64,000 nucleotides of DNA from Ectobacillus sp. JY-23 (GCF_023022965.1 NZ_CP095462.1:620001-684000); one strand, 5' to 3'. Shown: positions 17,996-27,260, counted from the stretch's first letter. The notes: generated from the sequence alone by a model not told the origin. Made by a program: numbers and translations.

Positions 17996-18121
17996 TTATT
18001 TTTGAATTTCGACATAAAATACATCGTTCCCCTTATAACTCCAACCTCTTAACAATTTTCTTGGATTTTTTTCATTTTTCGCACTTTCCCAATTTACACT
18101 TGTAGAAATTTCTGTTAGTTT
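17996..18121 (-). pseudogene. Possible remnant: C-terminal fragment of an unknown protein
   Basis: On the minus strand about 40 codons ending at 17996 read like a genuine protein tail (NPRKLLRGWSYKGNDVFYVEI). They are followed after AGGAGG by a 15-codon frame beginning MIVTTKRWW. There is no start with a ribosome site for the first piece; upstream the frame runs into the SDR gene on the other strand. This suggests two decayed leftward genes. The rest of 17833-18143 shows nothing but the SDR promoter region. Confidence 0.3.
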
Positions 18122-18143
18122 GTAGAGAAAGGAGGGATTTTTT

Positions 18144-18899
18144 ATGCGATATGCTATTGTAACAGGGACCTCTCGTGGTGTGGGGGAAGCAATTGTACGC
18201 AGACTTCTAGAGCAAGAAATCATTGTATTTTCCGTTTCCAGAAGCAGAAACATTTCACTAGAAGAATTTGCAAAGCAAAACAATACCTTGTTTTACCCCT
18301 TCAGCTTTGACCTTAGCAATATTGATAGCATTACAGACTTAACAGATGAAATTTTTGCATTGATGGACGCAGACAGTGCACAAGCTCTTTATCTAATCAA
18401 TAACGCTGGTATGCTTGCACCTATGAAGCCCATTGAACGAGCGGAAACAAAACAACTTATCACAAATGTACATGTTAATTTGTTGGCACCTATGTTACTG
18501 ACTCACGAATTCTTAAAACGTACACAAGATGCACCTGTCGACAAGCGTATTGTTAATATCTCATCCGGCGCAGGGATAAACCCTTATTATGGCTGGGGGG
18601 CATATTGTACAGCCAAAGCAGGTATTAATATGTTCACACGTTGTACAGCGCTCGAAGAAGAAGGAAAAGAGTACCCGGTAAAAGTAATTTCATTTGCACC
18701 CGGCGTAGTTGATACAGACATGCAGGCTGAAATTCGCAGTACCGATAAAGAAGATTTTATGAACGTAGAACGTTTTCATGCTTTGAAAGAAGAAGATAAG
18801 CTCCTTTCTCCCGACTACGTTGCGCAAGCGGTTGTCAATTTACTCCAAGCTGATGATTTTGAACAAGGCGGTGTCATACGCATTGATGAAAAATCATGA
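18144..18899 (+). CDS. yueD: Short-chain dehydrogenase, benzil reductase-like (YueD)
   Basis: A 251-residue classical SDR. The NADP-binding motif is TGTSRGVG at residues 8-15, followed by NNAG at about 88-91; the catalytic Ser, Tyr and Lys are in NISSGAG and AYCTAKAG. Length and spacing match the (S)-benzoin-forming benzil reductase/sepiapterin-reductase-like branch known as YueD in Bacillus. It should reduce a ketone with NADPH; the natural substrate is not known. AAGGAGG stands 8 bases before the ATG. The shared terminator at 18901-18924 separates it from thrZ. Confidence 0.8.
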   Translation: MRYAIVTGTSRGVGEAIVRRLLEQEIIVFSVSRSRNISLEEFAKQNNTLFYPFSFDLSNIDSITDLTDEIFALMDADSAQALYLINNAGMLAPMKPIERAETKQLITNVHVNLLAPMLLTHEFLKRTQDAPVDKRIVNISSGAGINPYYGWGAYCTAKAGINMFTRCTALEEEGKEYPVKVISFAPGVVDTDMQAEIRSTDKEDFMNVERFHALKEEDKLLSPDYVAQAVVNLLQADDFEQGGVIRIDEKS

Positions 18900-18900
18900 G

Positions 18901-18924
18901 AAAAGCCTGCACAAGCAGGCTTTT
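18901..18924. terminator. Bidirectional terminator between yueD and thrZ
   Basis: A 10-bp perfect stem AAAAGCCTGC/GCAGGCTTTT with a 4-base loop between convergent genes. Confidence 0.88.
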
Positions 18925-18927
18925 CTT

Positions 18928-20841
18928 TTATAAAAATACCTTTTCTTCAATCTCGCGCACGAGCTTCTTCACAAATACTTCGGCTGAAAGACTTACTGAA
19001 TCCGGTTGTCCATATTTCCGCGCATTCACAGTTTCCTCCGCTGCTTCTTGGTCGCCAACAACGATAATATACGGTATCTTTTTTATTTGTGCTTCTCTGA
19101 CCCTGTAGCCCAGCTTTTCTTCTCTTACATCAAGCTCTACACGTATACCTGTTTGCTGCAGTTTGCTTTCAATTTGCTTAGCGTACGCTGCATGCACGAT
19201 ATGAGATACCGGGATAATCTTTACCTGCACAGGCGCCAGCCATAAAGGAAAAGCCCCAGCAAAATGTTCAATCATAATTCCAAGGAAACGATCAATGGAA
19301 CCGAACACGGCACGATGAATAACAACAGGTCTTTGCTTTTGATTTTGCGCATCTACATAATGCAAATCAAACTTTTGCGGCATTTGAAAATCCAGCTGAA
19401 CTGTTCCGCACTGATGGCTTCGATGCAAAGCGTCTTTAATGTGAAAATCAATTTTCGGACCATAAAATGCACCATCACCGTCATTAATACGGTAAGAGTA
19501 TCCTAGTTTTTCCAAAACATTCTGCAGCGCTTGTTCTGCTTTTTCCCATTGACTATCTTCTCCCATGGAATTCTCCGGTCTTGTAGATAGCTCTACTTCA
19601 TATTTAAAACCAAGCGTACGATATACTTGATCGATCAGTGCTACAGCTGCTTGAATTTCATCTTCTATCTGCTCAGGCGTAGCAAATATATGGGCATCAT
19701 CCTGGCAAAATGTGCGAACTCGAAGCAGCCCGTTGAGCGCTCCGCTGTATTCGTGGCGATGCACTTGGCCAAACTCTGCCATACGTATCGGCAGTTCTCG
19801 GTAGGAATGCAGTTTATGTTTAAACATCAGCATATGCCCAGGACAGTTCATCGGCTTCATCGCAAAGCTCGTATTATCCACTTCTGAAAAATACATGTTT
19901 TCTTTATAATGATCCCAGTGCCCTGAGTTTTCCCACAGTTTACGATTCATCATAAACGGTGTTCTCACCTCTTGATAGCCTCGCGCTTCTTGTAAACCTC
20001 TTAAAAATGCTTCAAGCTTGTTTCGCAGTAGCTGTCCTTTCGGCAGGTAGAATGGCATACCAGGCGCTTCCTCTGAAAACATAAACAATTCGAGTTCGTT
20101 GCCTAGTTTACGATGATTTCGCTTTGCTGCCTCTTCTAAAAAAACGAGGTGACTCTCTAACTCTTTAGATGTTGCAAACGCAATACCATATATACGCTGT
20201 AATACTTGTTTGTCACTCTCACCTCTCCAATAAGCACCGGCCACATGTGTTAATCGAAATGCTTGTAGTGCACCTGTTGACGGTACATGGGGACCACGGC
20301 ATAAATCTACAAACTCTCCCTGTCGATATAATGTGATGCTTTCTCCTGCTGGAATATCCTGCAGAAGCTCCAACTTCAGATTGTCATTTTGAAACAATAT
20401 TTGCGCTTGCTCACGACTCACTTCCAGTCGTTCAATCGGCAAATTTTCTGCAACAATATTCTTCATCTCTTGCTCAATTCGCACGAGGTCTTCGGCACAA
20501 ACACGTTCTGTCAAGTCCATATCATAATAAAATCCATTTTCAATTACAGGACCATCTCCCAATTTTACATCCCCATACAACCTTTTTACTGCTTGGGCCA
20601 AAACATGTGCAGCAGTATGTCTCATCATATCAACGCCTTCTTTGACTGACGATGTAATGATTTCTAGCATCGCATCATGATAGATTGGTCTTTGTAAGTC
20701 AAACAGCTCGCTATTCACCTTTGCGCCAAGTGCTTTCTTGTGTAAACTAAGACTAATATCAGCTGCAATTTGTGCAGATGTAATACCTTTTTCATACGAC
20801 TTCTTCTTTCCATCTGGTAAAGAAATTTCAATACGTTCCAT
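18928..20841 (-). CDS. thrZ: Threonyl-tRNA synthetase, ThrZ type
   Basis: A 637-residue class II synthetase. Order: TGS domain at about 1-60, the editing/second additional domain with RHTAAHVLAQAV and the zinc-like H-x-x-x-H, the catalytic core with motif 2 (FGQVHRHEYSGALNG) and motif 3 (HRAVFGSIDRFLGIM), and an anticodon-binding domain at the end. The wording of the core (LRVRTFCQDDAHIF) is that of the B. subtilis paralogue ThrZ rather than ThrS. The start at 20841 follows GGAGTG; an in-frame ATG seven codons earlier has no site. Expression is set by two tandem T-boxes upstream, so it should rise when tRNA-Thr is uncharged. Confidence 0.92.
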   Translation of the reverse strand: MERIEISLPDGKKKSYEKGITSAQIAADISLSLHKKALGAKVNSELFDLQRPIYHDAMLEIITSSVKEGVDMMRHTAAHVLAQAVKRLYGDVKLGDGPVIENGFYYDMDLTERVCAEDLVRIEQEMKNIVAENLPIERLEVSREQAQILFQNDNLKLELLQDIPAGESITLYRQGEFVDLCRGPHVPSTGALQAFRLTHVAGAYWRGESDKQVLQRIYGIAFATSKELESHLVFLEEAAKRNHRKLGNELELFMFSEEAPGMPFYLPKGQLLRNKLEAFLRGLQEARGYQEVRTPFMMNRKLWENSGHWDHYKENMYFSEVDNTSFAMKPMNCPGHMLMFKHKLHSYRELPIRMAEFGQVHRHEYSGALNGLLRVRTFCQDDAHIFATPEQIEDEIQAAVALIDQVYRTLGFKYEVELSTRPENSMGEDSQWEKAEQALQNVLEKLGYSYRINDGDGAFYGPKIDFHIKDALHRSHQCGTVQLDFQMPQKFDLHYVDAQNQKQRPVVIHRAVFGSIDRFLGIMIEHFAGAFPLWLAPVQVKIIPVSHIVHAAYAKQIESKLQQTGIRVELDVREEKLGYRVREAQIKKIPYIIVVGDQEAAEETVNARKYGQPDSVSLSAEVFVKKLVREIEEKVFL

Positions 20842-20881
20842 TCTACTCACTCCATTTTCCATTTTGTCTAAAATATAAGCT

Positions 20882-21056
20882 CTGCTAAAGTTTATTGTCG
20901 ATTTCCGTTACCGGGGTTCGCTTTCCGCGGGCGGTCAGGGAACCTTCTCAGTACTATGCGCCTGCGGGATCTGCCTTGGACTCGCTCTTTTCCGGCAGGA
21001 GTCTCACCCCCTTCACTCCCATCAACAAGTGCCCATTAGTAACATGAGGCTTTAAC
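20882..21056. repeat. Palindromic intergenic repeat, full copy (B)
   Basis: About 175 bases with inverted outer ends (TGCTAAAG on the left, CTTTAACA on the right), TTGTTGAT-like subterminal blocks and a GC-rich, internally palindromic middle (CTTTCCGCGGGCGG). It matches copy A (50-152) at both ends and copy C (55613-55680) at the left end. It lies inside the thrZ transcript, between the second T-box terminator and the ribosome site. Confidence 0.7.
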
Positions 21057-21061
21057 ACAGC

Positions 21062-21290
21062 CAAAATATAAAATAGCGCACTCATCCCTGTAATAGGGAC
21101 GAATGCGCTACACCCGTGGTTCCACCCAAATTCCCGTCATATGACGGCTTTGTTTACCTTAACGCGGCTTAGACGGCACCGGTTCACCAATGCACTCCAA
21201 GGTGGTAAATGATTTTCCTGCGTTAGAAAGCTCTCAACTCTGCTTCCCTCTCTGTAAACCGGTCTCAATCATTCATGTCCTTTTCTTCGC
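21062..21290 (-). promoter_or_regulatory. T-box riboswitch, gene-proximal copy
   Basis: Read on the minus strand: a stem I region with AGAGAGGGAAGCAG, specifier ACC at 21204-21206 followed by the usual C-C-TTGGAG block, the T-box sequence GGTGGAACCACGG at about 21112-21127, and a terminator with a 14-base GC-containing stem at 21075-21109 and T-rich tail. The ACC specifier fits threonine. Uncharged tRNA-Thr should pair with the T-box and block the terminator. Confidence 0.93.
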
Positions 21291-21301
21291 TTTTTCCAAA
21301 T

Positions 21302-21530
21302 AAAAAACACATTCATCCCTATATAATAGGGACGAATGTGTTACACCCGTGGTTCCACCCAAATTCCCGTCATACGACGGCTTTGTTTACCTTAACGCGG
21401 CTTAGACGGCACCGGTTCACCAATGCGCTCCAAGGCGGTAAATGATTTTCCTGCGTTAGAAAGCTCTCAGCTCTGCTTCCCTCTCTGTAAACCGGTCTCA
21501 ATCATTCATGTCCTTTTCTTCGCTTTCATA
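21302..21530 (-). promoter_or_regulatory. T-box riboswitch, promoter-proximal copy
   Basis: Almost identical to the adjacent copy (a handful of differences over about 225 bases). Specifier ACC lies at 21437-21439 and its terminator at 21306-21342. Transcription must pass both terminators in series to reach thrZ. Tandem T-boxes are known for thrZ, three in B. subtilis; here there are two. Confidence 0.93.
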
Positions 21531-21559
21531 TGTTATTTTATAATATACACAACAGTCAA
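21530..21559 (-). promoter_or_regulatory. Likely thrZ promoter
   Basis: On the minus strand TTGACT (21554-21559) is followed after 18 bases by TAACAT (21530-21535), directly upstream of the first T-box. The -10 match is modest; a TATAAA-type alternative lies a few bases nearer. Confidence 0.45.
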
Positions 21560-21808
21560 AAAGTTTGCAAATATTTTTTGAAAGTATTTGCAATAACATG
21601 CCTATTTTGCAATACGTCATTGATATATGGGTTCATGTAGTGTTTCTCATAGATACGCAACTAGAGAATAAAAAAGCTAAAGTGACTTAACATAGGCATC
21701 TTTGAGGTACTACCTCCATTACATCGTCCATTCTTCTCTTCTTAAGAAAAAATTTTTTATTTATGCTCATCATTATGTGCAACTTCCTGAAAATTATATC
21801 GACTATAT

Positions 21809-21842
21809 AAAAAAACTGCCGGTATGTTGACCGACAGTTTTT
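21809..21842 (-). terminator. Terminator of the maltooligosaccharide operon
   Basis: A stem AAAAACTG-CGGT/ACCG-CAGTTTTTT with one bulge on each side and a 6-base loop, just after the last glucosidase stop. The 250 bases to its right, up to the thrZ promoter, show nothing else. Confidence 0.85.
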
Positions 21843-21845
21843 TGC

Positions 21846-23507
21846 TTAGATCATGTATACACGTGCTTCGTATGGTTGCAATTCAAATGCATGCACGTTT
21901 TCATGTACTTCTACATCATAGTTACATAGTACTAGCTCACTTGTAGACAAGCTAAGACCTGTACATTCATAATTCGCTGTTTCTTTAGATAAGTTTGTAA
22001 TAACGACTGCCTTCTTATCTCCAAGTGTTCTTGTATATGCGTACACTTGTTTATCTTCTGGCATAATTAAATCATACGTACCGTAAACCAATACTTCGTT
22101 TTCTTTACGCAAACGAATCATGTTTTTATAGAAGTTCCAAACTGAGTTTGGATTTGCCATATCGTCCTTCACGTTAATACTTGTATAGTTTTCGTTAATG
22201 CCAATCCAAGGTGTTCCCGTTGTAAAGCCTGCCTTTTCTTCATTACTCCACTGCATTGGCGTACGAGAATTATCGCGAGAGCTGTTCCAGATGACTTCCA
22301 TAATTTCTTGATGAGATGTACCTTTTTCGCGCTCGATTCGGTAGAAGTTTTTAATGGCAACGTCATCGTACTCCTCAATTGTTTCAAAACGAACATTTGT
22401 CATACCAATTTCTTGTCCTTGGTAGATGAAAGGCGTACCTTGCATTAAGAAATACATTGCCGCAAAAGCTTTTGCACTTTCCACACGATATTCTTTGTCA
22501 TTGCCCCAAGTGGATACAACACGCGCTTTATCATGGTTTTCAATAAACAAGGCATTCCACCCGTTGCCTTCAAGGCCCTTTTGCCATTTCGTTAGCGTTT
22601 TCTTTAAGGACACAACATCGATGGTACCAACATTGCTTTTATCCCAAAGATCCAAGTGCTCAAATTGGAAAACCATGTTGAACTTACCATTTTCTTCGCC
22701 AACCCACTCATCAGCTTCTTCTACTGTTACACCGTTTGCTTCACCAACTGTCATAATATCGTATTTGGCAAACGTTTGCGCTTTGAGTTCTTCTAAAAAC
22801 GGTTGAATGCCGGGCTGGTTCATATGACAATCAAACGAAGATACATAATCTAAGTTATCTGGGTTTGGCATATCAGGGAAGCCTTCGCGCTTTTTAATGT
22901 GAGAAATGGCATCTACACGGAAGCCATCGATTCCTTTATCAAGCCACCAGTTGATCATTTCGTACAAGGCATCGCGCACTTCTTTGTTTTCCCAGTTTAA
23001 ATCTGGTTGTCTTCTCGAGAATACATGTAAGAAGTATTGCTTCGTTGCTTCATCATATTCCCATGCAGAACCGCTAAAGATACTTTCCCAGTTATTTGGT
23101 TCCTTTCCACCTTTTCCGTCACGCCAAATGTACCAATCGCGCTTTGGATTATCTTTTGAAGAACGAGACTCAATAAACCAAGGATGCTCGTCGCTTGTAT
23201 GATTAATAACAAGGTCAATAATGAGTTTCATGCCGCGCTTATGCACTTCTGCAAGCAACTTGTCGAAATCAGCCATTGTACCAAATACTTCCATAATATC
23301 TTGATAGTCGCTGATATCGTAACCGTTATCATCATTTGGTGATTTGTAGAATGGACAAATCCATATGACATCGATTCCAAGTTCTTTTAAATAATCTAAC
23401 TTTTCGATAACACCCGGCAAATCGCCGATACCGTCTCCGTTTGAATCCATGAAGCTTCTTGGATATATTTGATAAGCTGTCGCTTCTTTCCACCAGTGTT
23501 TTGTCAT
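21846..23507 (-). CDS. GH13 alpha-glucosidase, alpha-1,4 (maltase) type
   Basis: A 553-residue cytoplasmic glycoside hydrolase of family 13, oligo-1,6-glucosidase/alpha-glucosidase branch. The four GH13 regions are visible: DLVINHTSDEH, GFRVDAISH with nucleophile D199, TVGEANG with general acid E256, and ENHDKAR with the transition-state Asp. In region II the residue after the nucleophile is Ala200. In this branch Ala or Thr there goes with alpha-1,4 cleavage and Val with alpha-1,6, so this copy is predicted to prefer maltose and maltooligosaccharides. It is last in the operon, 116 bases after its paralogue. No signal peptide. Confidence 0.87.
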   Translation of the reverse strand: MTKHWWKEATAYQIYPRSFMDSNGDGIGDLPGVIEKLDYLKELGIDVIWICPFYKSPNDDNGYDISDYQDIMEVFGTMADFDKLLAEVHKRGMKLIIDLVINHTSDEHPWFIESRSSKDNPKRDWYIWRDGKGGKEPNNWESIFSGSAWEYDEATKQYFLHVFSRRQPDLNWENKEVRDALYEMINWWLDKGIDGFRVDAISHIKKREGFPDMPNPDNLDYVSSFDCHMNQPGIQPFLEELKAQTFAKYDIMTVGEANGVTVEEADEWVGEENGKFNMVFQFEHLDLWDKSNVGTIDVVSLKKTLTKWQKGLEGNGWNALFIENHDKARVVSTWGNDKEYRVESAKAFAAMYFLMQGTPFIYQGQEIGMTNVRFETIEEYDDVAIKNFYRIEREKGTSHQEIMEVIWNSSRDNSRTPMQWSNEEKAGFTTGTPWIGINENYTSINVKDDMANPNSVWNFYKNMIRLRKENEVLVYGTYDLIMPEDKQVYAYTRTLGDKKAVVITNLSKETANYECTGLSLSTSELVLCNYDVEVHENVHAFELQPYEARVYMI

Positions 23508-23623
23508 GTTTCCGTCTCCTTGTTTCCTAAGTTGTACAATATATAATGCTACAAAAATGCAAGTAAAACATCAATAGCAAGTTAAAAGGAAAAGGAATTT
23601 TTTTATTTCCTTTCCCTATTTTT

Positions 23624-25315
23624 TCATTTTTTGTAATATACCACTGCATCATACGGACGCAATGTTAATGTTTTTTCATATACCTCATCATTGGCAATGA
23701 GCACATCAGCATGTTGGATTTCATGAAGCAGCGCCTCATCTTCAATTGTCTGCACCTGATTGCTAAAGTTACAGAGCACAATCAACTTTTCATTGTTCCA
23801 AGTACGATTATAAGCAAAAATGGCACTATGATCGCGATGTAGTAACTTGAAATTACCCTCTGTAATAATATCAAGCTCTTTGCGAAGCCCAATTAATTTT
23901 TGATAATAATAGAAAATAGAATTTTTATCTGCGAGTGCTTGTTTAACGTTAATTTCTAGATAACGCGGGTTTACACGAAGCCACGGCGTCCCTGTTGTAA
24001 AGCCACCGTTTTCACTGTCATCCCACAGCATCGGTGTTCTCGCATTGTCACGTCCTTTTACATAAATAGATTCCATAATATCTTCATGGGCATAGCCAAG
24101 CATCGAACGCTCTTTATACATATTCATTGTTTCTACATCTTCGTAATCCGATAAATTTTCAAATCGTACATTGGTCATCCCAATTTCTTCGCCTTGGTAC
24201 ACATACGGTGTACCTTGCATCATATGCAAGCAAGTGCCCAGCATTTTGGCTGACTTTTCACGATATTCTTGGTCGTTACCAAAGCGGGAAACAATGCGCG
24301 GCTGGTCATGGTTATTCCAGTACAAGCTATTCCAACCCTTACCGTGCAAACCCGTTTGCCATTTATTTAGATTATCCTTTAAATCCACCAAATCAAGCGG
24401 CTTTAAGTTCCATTTGCCACCCGGTGCACTATCAAGGTCCATATGCTCGAACGTAAAAATCATATTGACTTCGTTTCGTTCAGGATTTGTGTATAATACC
24501 GCGTCTTCAGGTGTTGTACCTGGCATTTCACCAACCGTCATAATATCATATTTTGATAATACCTCACGATTCATTTCTTGCATAAATTCATGAATACGTG
24601 GGCCATTCAAAAAGTATTTACCACCATCTGCATATAATTGTCCAGGTTGCAATTCACCGTCGGGTAAGCCGGGGACTTTTGAAATAAAGTTCACAACATC
24701 CATACGGAAACCGTCGATGCCTTTATCTAGCCAAAAGCGCATCATTTTATATACTTCTTCGCGAAGCTTTGGATTTTCCCAATTCAAATCAGGTTGCTTT
24801 TTCGTAAATAGATGTAAGTAATACTCATCTGTTGTCTCGTCATACTCCCAAGCAGAGCCGCTGAAAACAGATCCCCAGTTGTTCGGTTCTTTACCATCTT
24901 TTCCTTTACGCCAATAGTAAAAATCACGGTATGGATTATCTTTGCTGCTTTTTGACTGTACAAACCATTCATGCTCGTCCGACGTATGATTTACTACCAA
25001 GTCCATTACAAGCTTTAGACCGCGCTTATGCATTTCTGCAAGCATAAGATCAAAATCTTCCATCGTACCAAACTCAGCCATAATTTTCTCATAATCGCGA
25101 ATGTCATAACCATTATCGTCATTTGGCGAATCATATACTGGACTAAGCCAAATAACTTCTACACCAAGCTCTTTTAAATAATCAAGCTTTGAAATAATTC
25201 CTTGGATATCGCCAATGCCATCACCATTGGAATCCATAAAACTTCTCGGATAAATTTGGTAAACTGTTGCTTTTTTCCACCATTCTGCGCTACCTTTCGC
25301 AAACGTTTGCATCAT
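23624..25315 (-). CDS. malL: GH13 oligo-1,6-glucosidase
   Basis: A 563-residue paralogue of the neighbouring enzyme, with all GH13 regions: DLVVNHTSDEH, GFRMDVVNF with nucleophile D206, TVGEMPG with the acid Glu near 264, and WNNHDQPR. Val207 after the nucleophile is the alpha-1,6 marker, so isomaltose, panose and limit-dextrin ends are the expected substrates. Its ATG overlaps the stop of the acetyltransferase gene as TAATG, with GGGGGT upstream, so the two are translationally coupled. Intracellular; no signal peptide. Confidence 0.9.
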   Translation of the reverse strand: MMQTFAKGSAEWWKKATVYQIYPRSFMDSNGDGIGDIQGIISKLDYLKELGVEVIWLSPVYDSPNDDNGYDIRDYEKIMAEFGTMEDFDLMLAEMHKRGLKLVMDLVVNHTSDEHEWFVQSKSSKDNPYRDFYYWRKGKDGKEPNNWGSVFSGSAWEYDETTDEYYLHLFTKKQPDLNWENPKLREEVYKMMRFWLDKGIDGFRMDVVNFISKVPGLPDGELQPGQLYADGGKYFLNGPRIHEFMQEMNREVLSKYDIMTVGEMPGTTPEDAVLYTNPERNEVNMIFTFEHMDLDSAPGGKWNLKPLDLVDLKDNLNKWQTGLHGKGWNSLYWNNHDQPRIVSRFGNDQEYREKSAKMLGTCLHMMQGTPYVYQGEEIGMTNVRFENLSDYEDVETMNMYKERSMLGYAHEDIMESIYVKGRDNARTPMLWDDSENGGFTTGTPWLRVNPRYLEINVKQALADKNSIFYYYQKLIGLRKELDIITEGNFKLLHRDHSAIFAYNRTWNNEKLIVLCNFSNQVQTIEDEALLHEIQHADVLIANDEVYEKTLTLRPYDAVVYYKK

Positions 25316-25878
25316 TAGTTACCCCCATTGTCAATATGTTTGATGATTCTAGCCGGATTGCCGCCTACCACTGTATTAGGCGGAACATCTTTAGTAACAA
25401 CTGCACCGGATGCAATGACTGTATTATCTCCAATTGTCACACCAGGATTAATGACTGCTTGTCCTCCAATCCATACGTTATCTCCTATTACAACCGGCTT
25501 TCCAAACTCCCTACCGGAATTACGTGCTTCTGCTTCAAGCGGATGAGATGCCGTATAAATGTGTACCCCTGGTGCGAGCATACAGTTGTCACCAAATGTA
25601 ACAGGACAAACATCCAGGATGACACAATTAAAATTCGCGTAAAAATTCTCACCCACATGAATGTTATAACCGTAATCACATTGAAAGCTAGGCTCCATAT
25701 ACAAATTTTCTTTAGTAGAACCGAAAAGGTTCTTCAAAATAACTTTTCTCTTTTCTCCATCTGGCTCTGCATTAAACGCCCATGTTAATTCCCTGGCACG
25801 AATACGTCCCTCTAACAATTCAGTGTCGCTGGGATTGTACATTTCACCAGCAATCATCTTTTCTTTTTCTGTTTTCAT
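25315..25878 (-). CDS. maa: Maltose O-acetyltransferase (left-handed beta-helix)
   Basis: A 187-residue hexapeptide-repeat acetyltransferase that uses acetyl-CoA to acetylate glucose or maltose. The N-terminal maltose-acetyltransferase helix ([15 protein letters not shown]) is followed by a run of left-handed beta-helix turns (for example [23 protein letters not shown], split here over positions about 130-155), with the catalytic His in [12 protein letters not shown]. The start at 25878 follows GGGAGTG by 5 bases. It lies 4 bases after the ROK regulator and overlaps malL, so it is fixed in the operon. It may detoxify sugar that cannot be phosphorylated. Confidence 0.9.
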   Translation of the reverse strand: MKTEKEKMIAGEMYNPSDTELLEGRIRARELTWAFNAEPDGEKRKVILKNLFGSTKENLYMEPSFQCDYGYNIHVGENFYANFNCVILDVCPVTFGDNCMLAPGVHIYTASHPLEAEARNSGREFGKPVVIGDNVWIGGQAVINPGVTIGDNTVIASGAVVTKDVPPNTVVGGNPARIIKHIDNGGN

Positions 25879-25882
25879 ATTG

Positions 25883-27064
25883 TCACTCCCTTTCATATAA
25901 TGGCAACTGGAATCGTTCCCTTATAACCAGCAAGGCAGCTCCCTGCACCCATGCATCATCACTTAGAAGTGAAACGACAATTTCGGTTTCGTTTGTAGCC
26001 GCAAAAAAGTTTTGTGAAGCCTCTGCACGTGCGTATGGCAAGAAATGTGCAGCATACTTCATTCCTTCTCCTGTTAACACGATAGCAGCAGGATTCAAAG
26101 TATTGATAATATTCGCTATGGCGTACCCAAGATGAACACCAAGCTGTTTAAATAACCCTGCAATCTCTGGTTTTGATATACGTTCTCCTAAATGCTCAAA
26201 TGTATAAGAATGCGCCTCTATATGAAGACGCTTTCCTTCATGCTTAAAAAAAGGTTCGGATGCATACATTTCCAAGCATCCTCTTTTACCGCAATGACAA
26301 GGATAGCCGTTGATCTGTAAGGTTGTGTGGCCAAATTCACCAGCACCGCCGAATTCACCATAATAGATGTGTCCGTCAATAACAGTTGTCATACCTAGAC
26401 CAGCACCGACAGACAAGCATACAAAATTTTTTCGCGGCTGTCCGAAATGGAGTTCAGCCAATGTGAAAGCGTTTATATTTTTATCTAAAAAAACAGGTAT
26501 ATCCTTCATTCGCTTGCTAACTTCCTGACAAATCGGCACATTTTCCCAGCCTAGCATGGAAGAGCGGACAATGGTCCCAGTTTCTCGATCCACCAGCCCT
26601 GAAGCTGCAATACCTACTCCACATAGACAACTGTCATCCAGATTTTGCGAAACAAGCATGTCACTCATATATTGTACTAGCGTGTCAATAACAATATCCG
26701 GTTTACTTTTTTCAGCAAACGGAACATGACAAATTTGGAGAATGTCCGCTTGTAAATTTGTTAATGCAATACGTATTTTTGTTTCTTCAATTTTTACACC
26801 AAACGCATACTGATACGTCTCATTGAACTGCAATAAAATGGGCTTTCTTCCCCCTGTTGACATTGCAGTTCCCGTCTCTTTAATAAGATTATGCTTTAAT
26901 AATTCCTCTACAATGTTCGTTACGGTTGACAGCCCCATTTTAGTTACCTTTGCTAACTCTGAGCGACTGATCGGTCCGTTTAAACGAATTTGCTCTAGTA
27001 ACAGGTATCGATTCCATTCTTTTATAAAGGCTTTATTGCCCTTTCGCATGTTTTGATTCTGCAT
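25883..27064 (-). CDS. ROK-family transcriptional repressor (XylR-like)
   Basis: A 393-residue regulator. The N-terminal winged helix-turn-helix (about 25-65: [24 protein letters not shown]) is followed by a sugar-kinase-like ROK domain, with the ROK signature and zinc-binding cysteines in [21 protein letters not shown]. The family represses sugar operons and releases DNA on binding sugar. It is the first gene of the maltooligosaccharide operon. Its promoter at 27157-27185 is overlapped by two copies of a dyad, so autorepression of the whole operon is likely. The start at 27064 was chosen for the AGAGGTG site 9 bases away; GTG/ATG codons 9-12 bases earlier sit on the site itself. Confidence 0.87.
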   Translation of the reverse strand: MQNQNMRKGNKAFIKEWNRYLLLEQIRLNGPISRSELAKVTKMGLSTVTNIVEELLKHNLIKETGTAMSTGGRKPILLQFNETYQYAFGVKIEETKIRIALTNLQADILQICHVPFAEKSKPDIVIDTLVQYMSDMLVSQNLDDSCLCGVGIAASGLVDRETGTIVRSSMLGWENVPICQEVSKRMKDIPVFLDKNINAFTLAELHFGQPRKNFVCLSVGAGLGMTTVIDGHIYYGEFGGAGEFGHTTLQINGYPCHCGKRGCLEMYASEPFFKHEGKRLHIEAHSYTFEHLGERISKPEIAGLFKQLGVHLGYAIANIINTLNPAAIVLTGEGMKYAAHFLPYARAEASQNFFAATNETEIVVSLLSDDAWVQGAALLVIRERFQLPLYERE

Positions 27065-27125
27065 GCTGTGCATCACCTCTTACACAGTCCCACAACGTAA
27101 AAAATGGCTGTTTGGCTGCTTGTCT

Positions 27126-27189
27126 CTTATTTCATTGAATGAAGCAAGTTGAAATCAGTGTAACTTATTTCATTGAATGAAGCAAGTTG
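27126..27189 (-). promoter_or_regulatory. Operon promoter with two operator copies
   Basis: On the minus strand TTGCTT (27180-27185) and TACACT (27157-27162) are 17 bases apart, a good sigma-A promoter. A 26-base sequence is present twice without change, at 27126-27151 and 27164-27189. Each contains the dyad CTT-AT-TTCATT-G-AATGAA-GC-AAG. One copy fills the -35/-10 spacer and the other starts at the transcription start. This is the expected layout for repression by the ROK protein. Confidence 0.75.
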
Positions 27190-27260
27190 TTTTTACTAAA
27201 AAAGTAAAGCTATAGTCTCTACATATAGTAGCATCTTAAAAAAGGATTTTTTTATAGACT

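Noticed and set aside
17996-18283. 95-residue leftward frame read as a whole gene
   Set aside because: Its first half lies antisense to the start of the SDR gene and has no ribosome site. Only the last 40 codons look protein-like, so it is listed as a possible fragment.
21062-21530. The long duplicated sequence as a mobile element or insertion-sequence ends
   Set aside because: Each copy is a complete T-box with specifier, T-box motif and terminator.
25267-25788. 173-residue rightward frame opposite maa
   Set aside because: Mirror of the hexapeptide-repeat gene; periodic sequence keeps the other strand open by chance.
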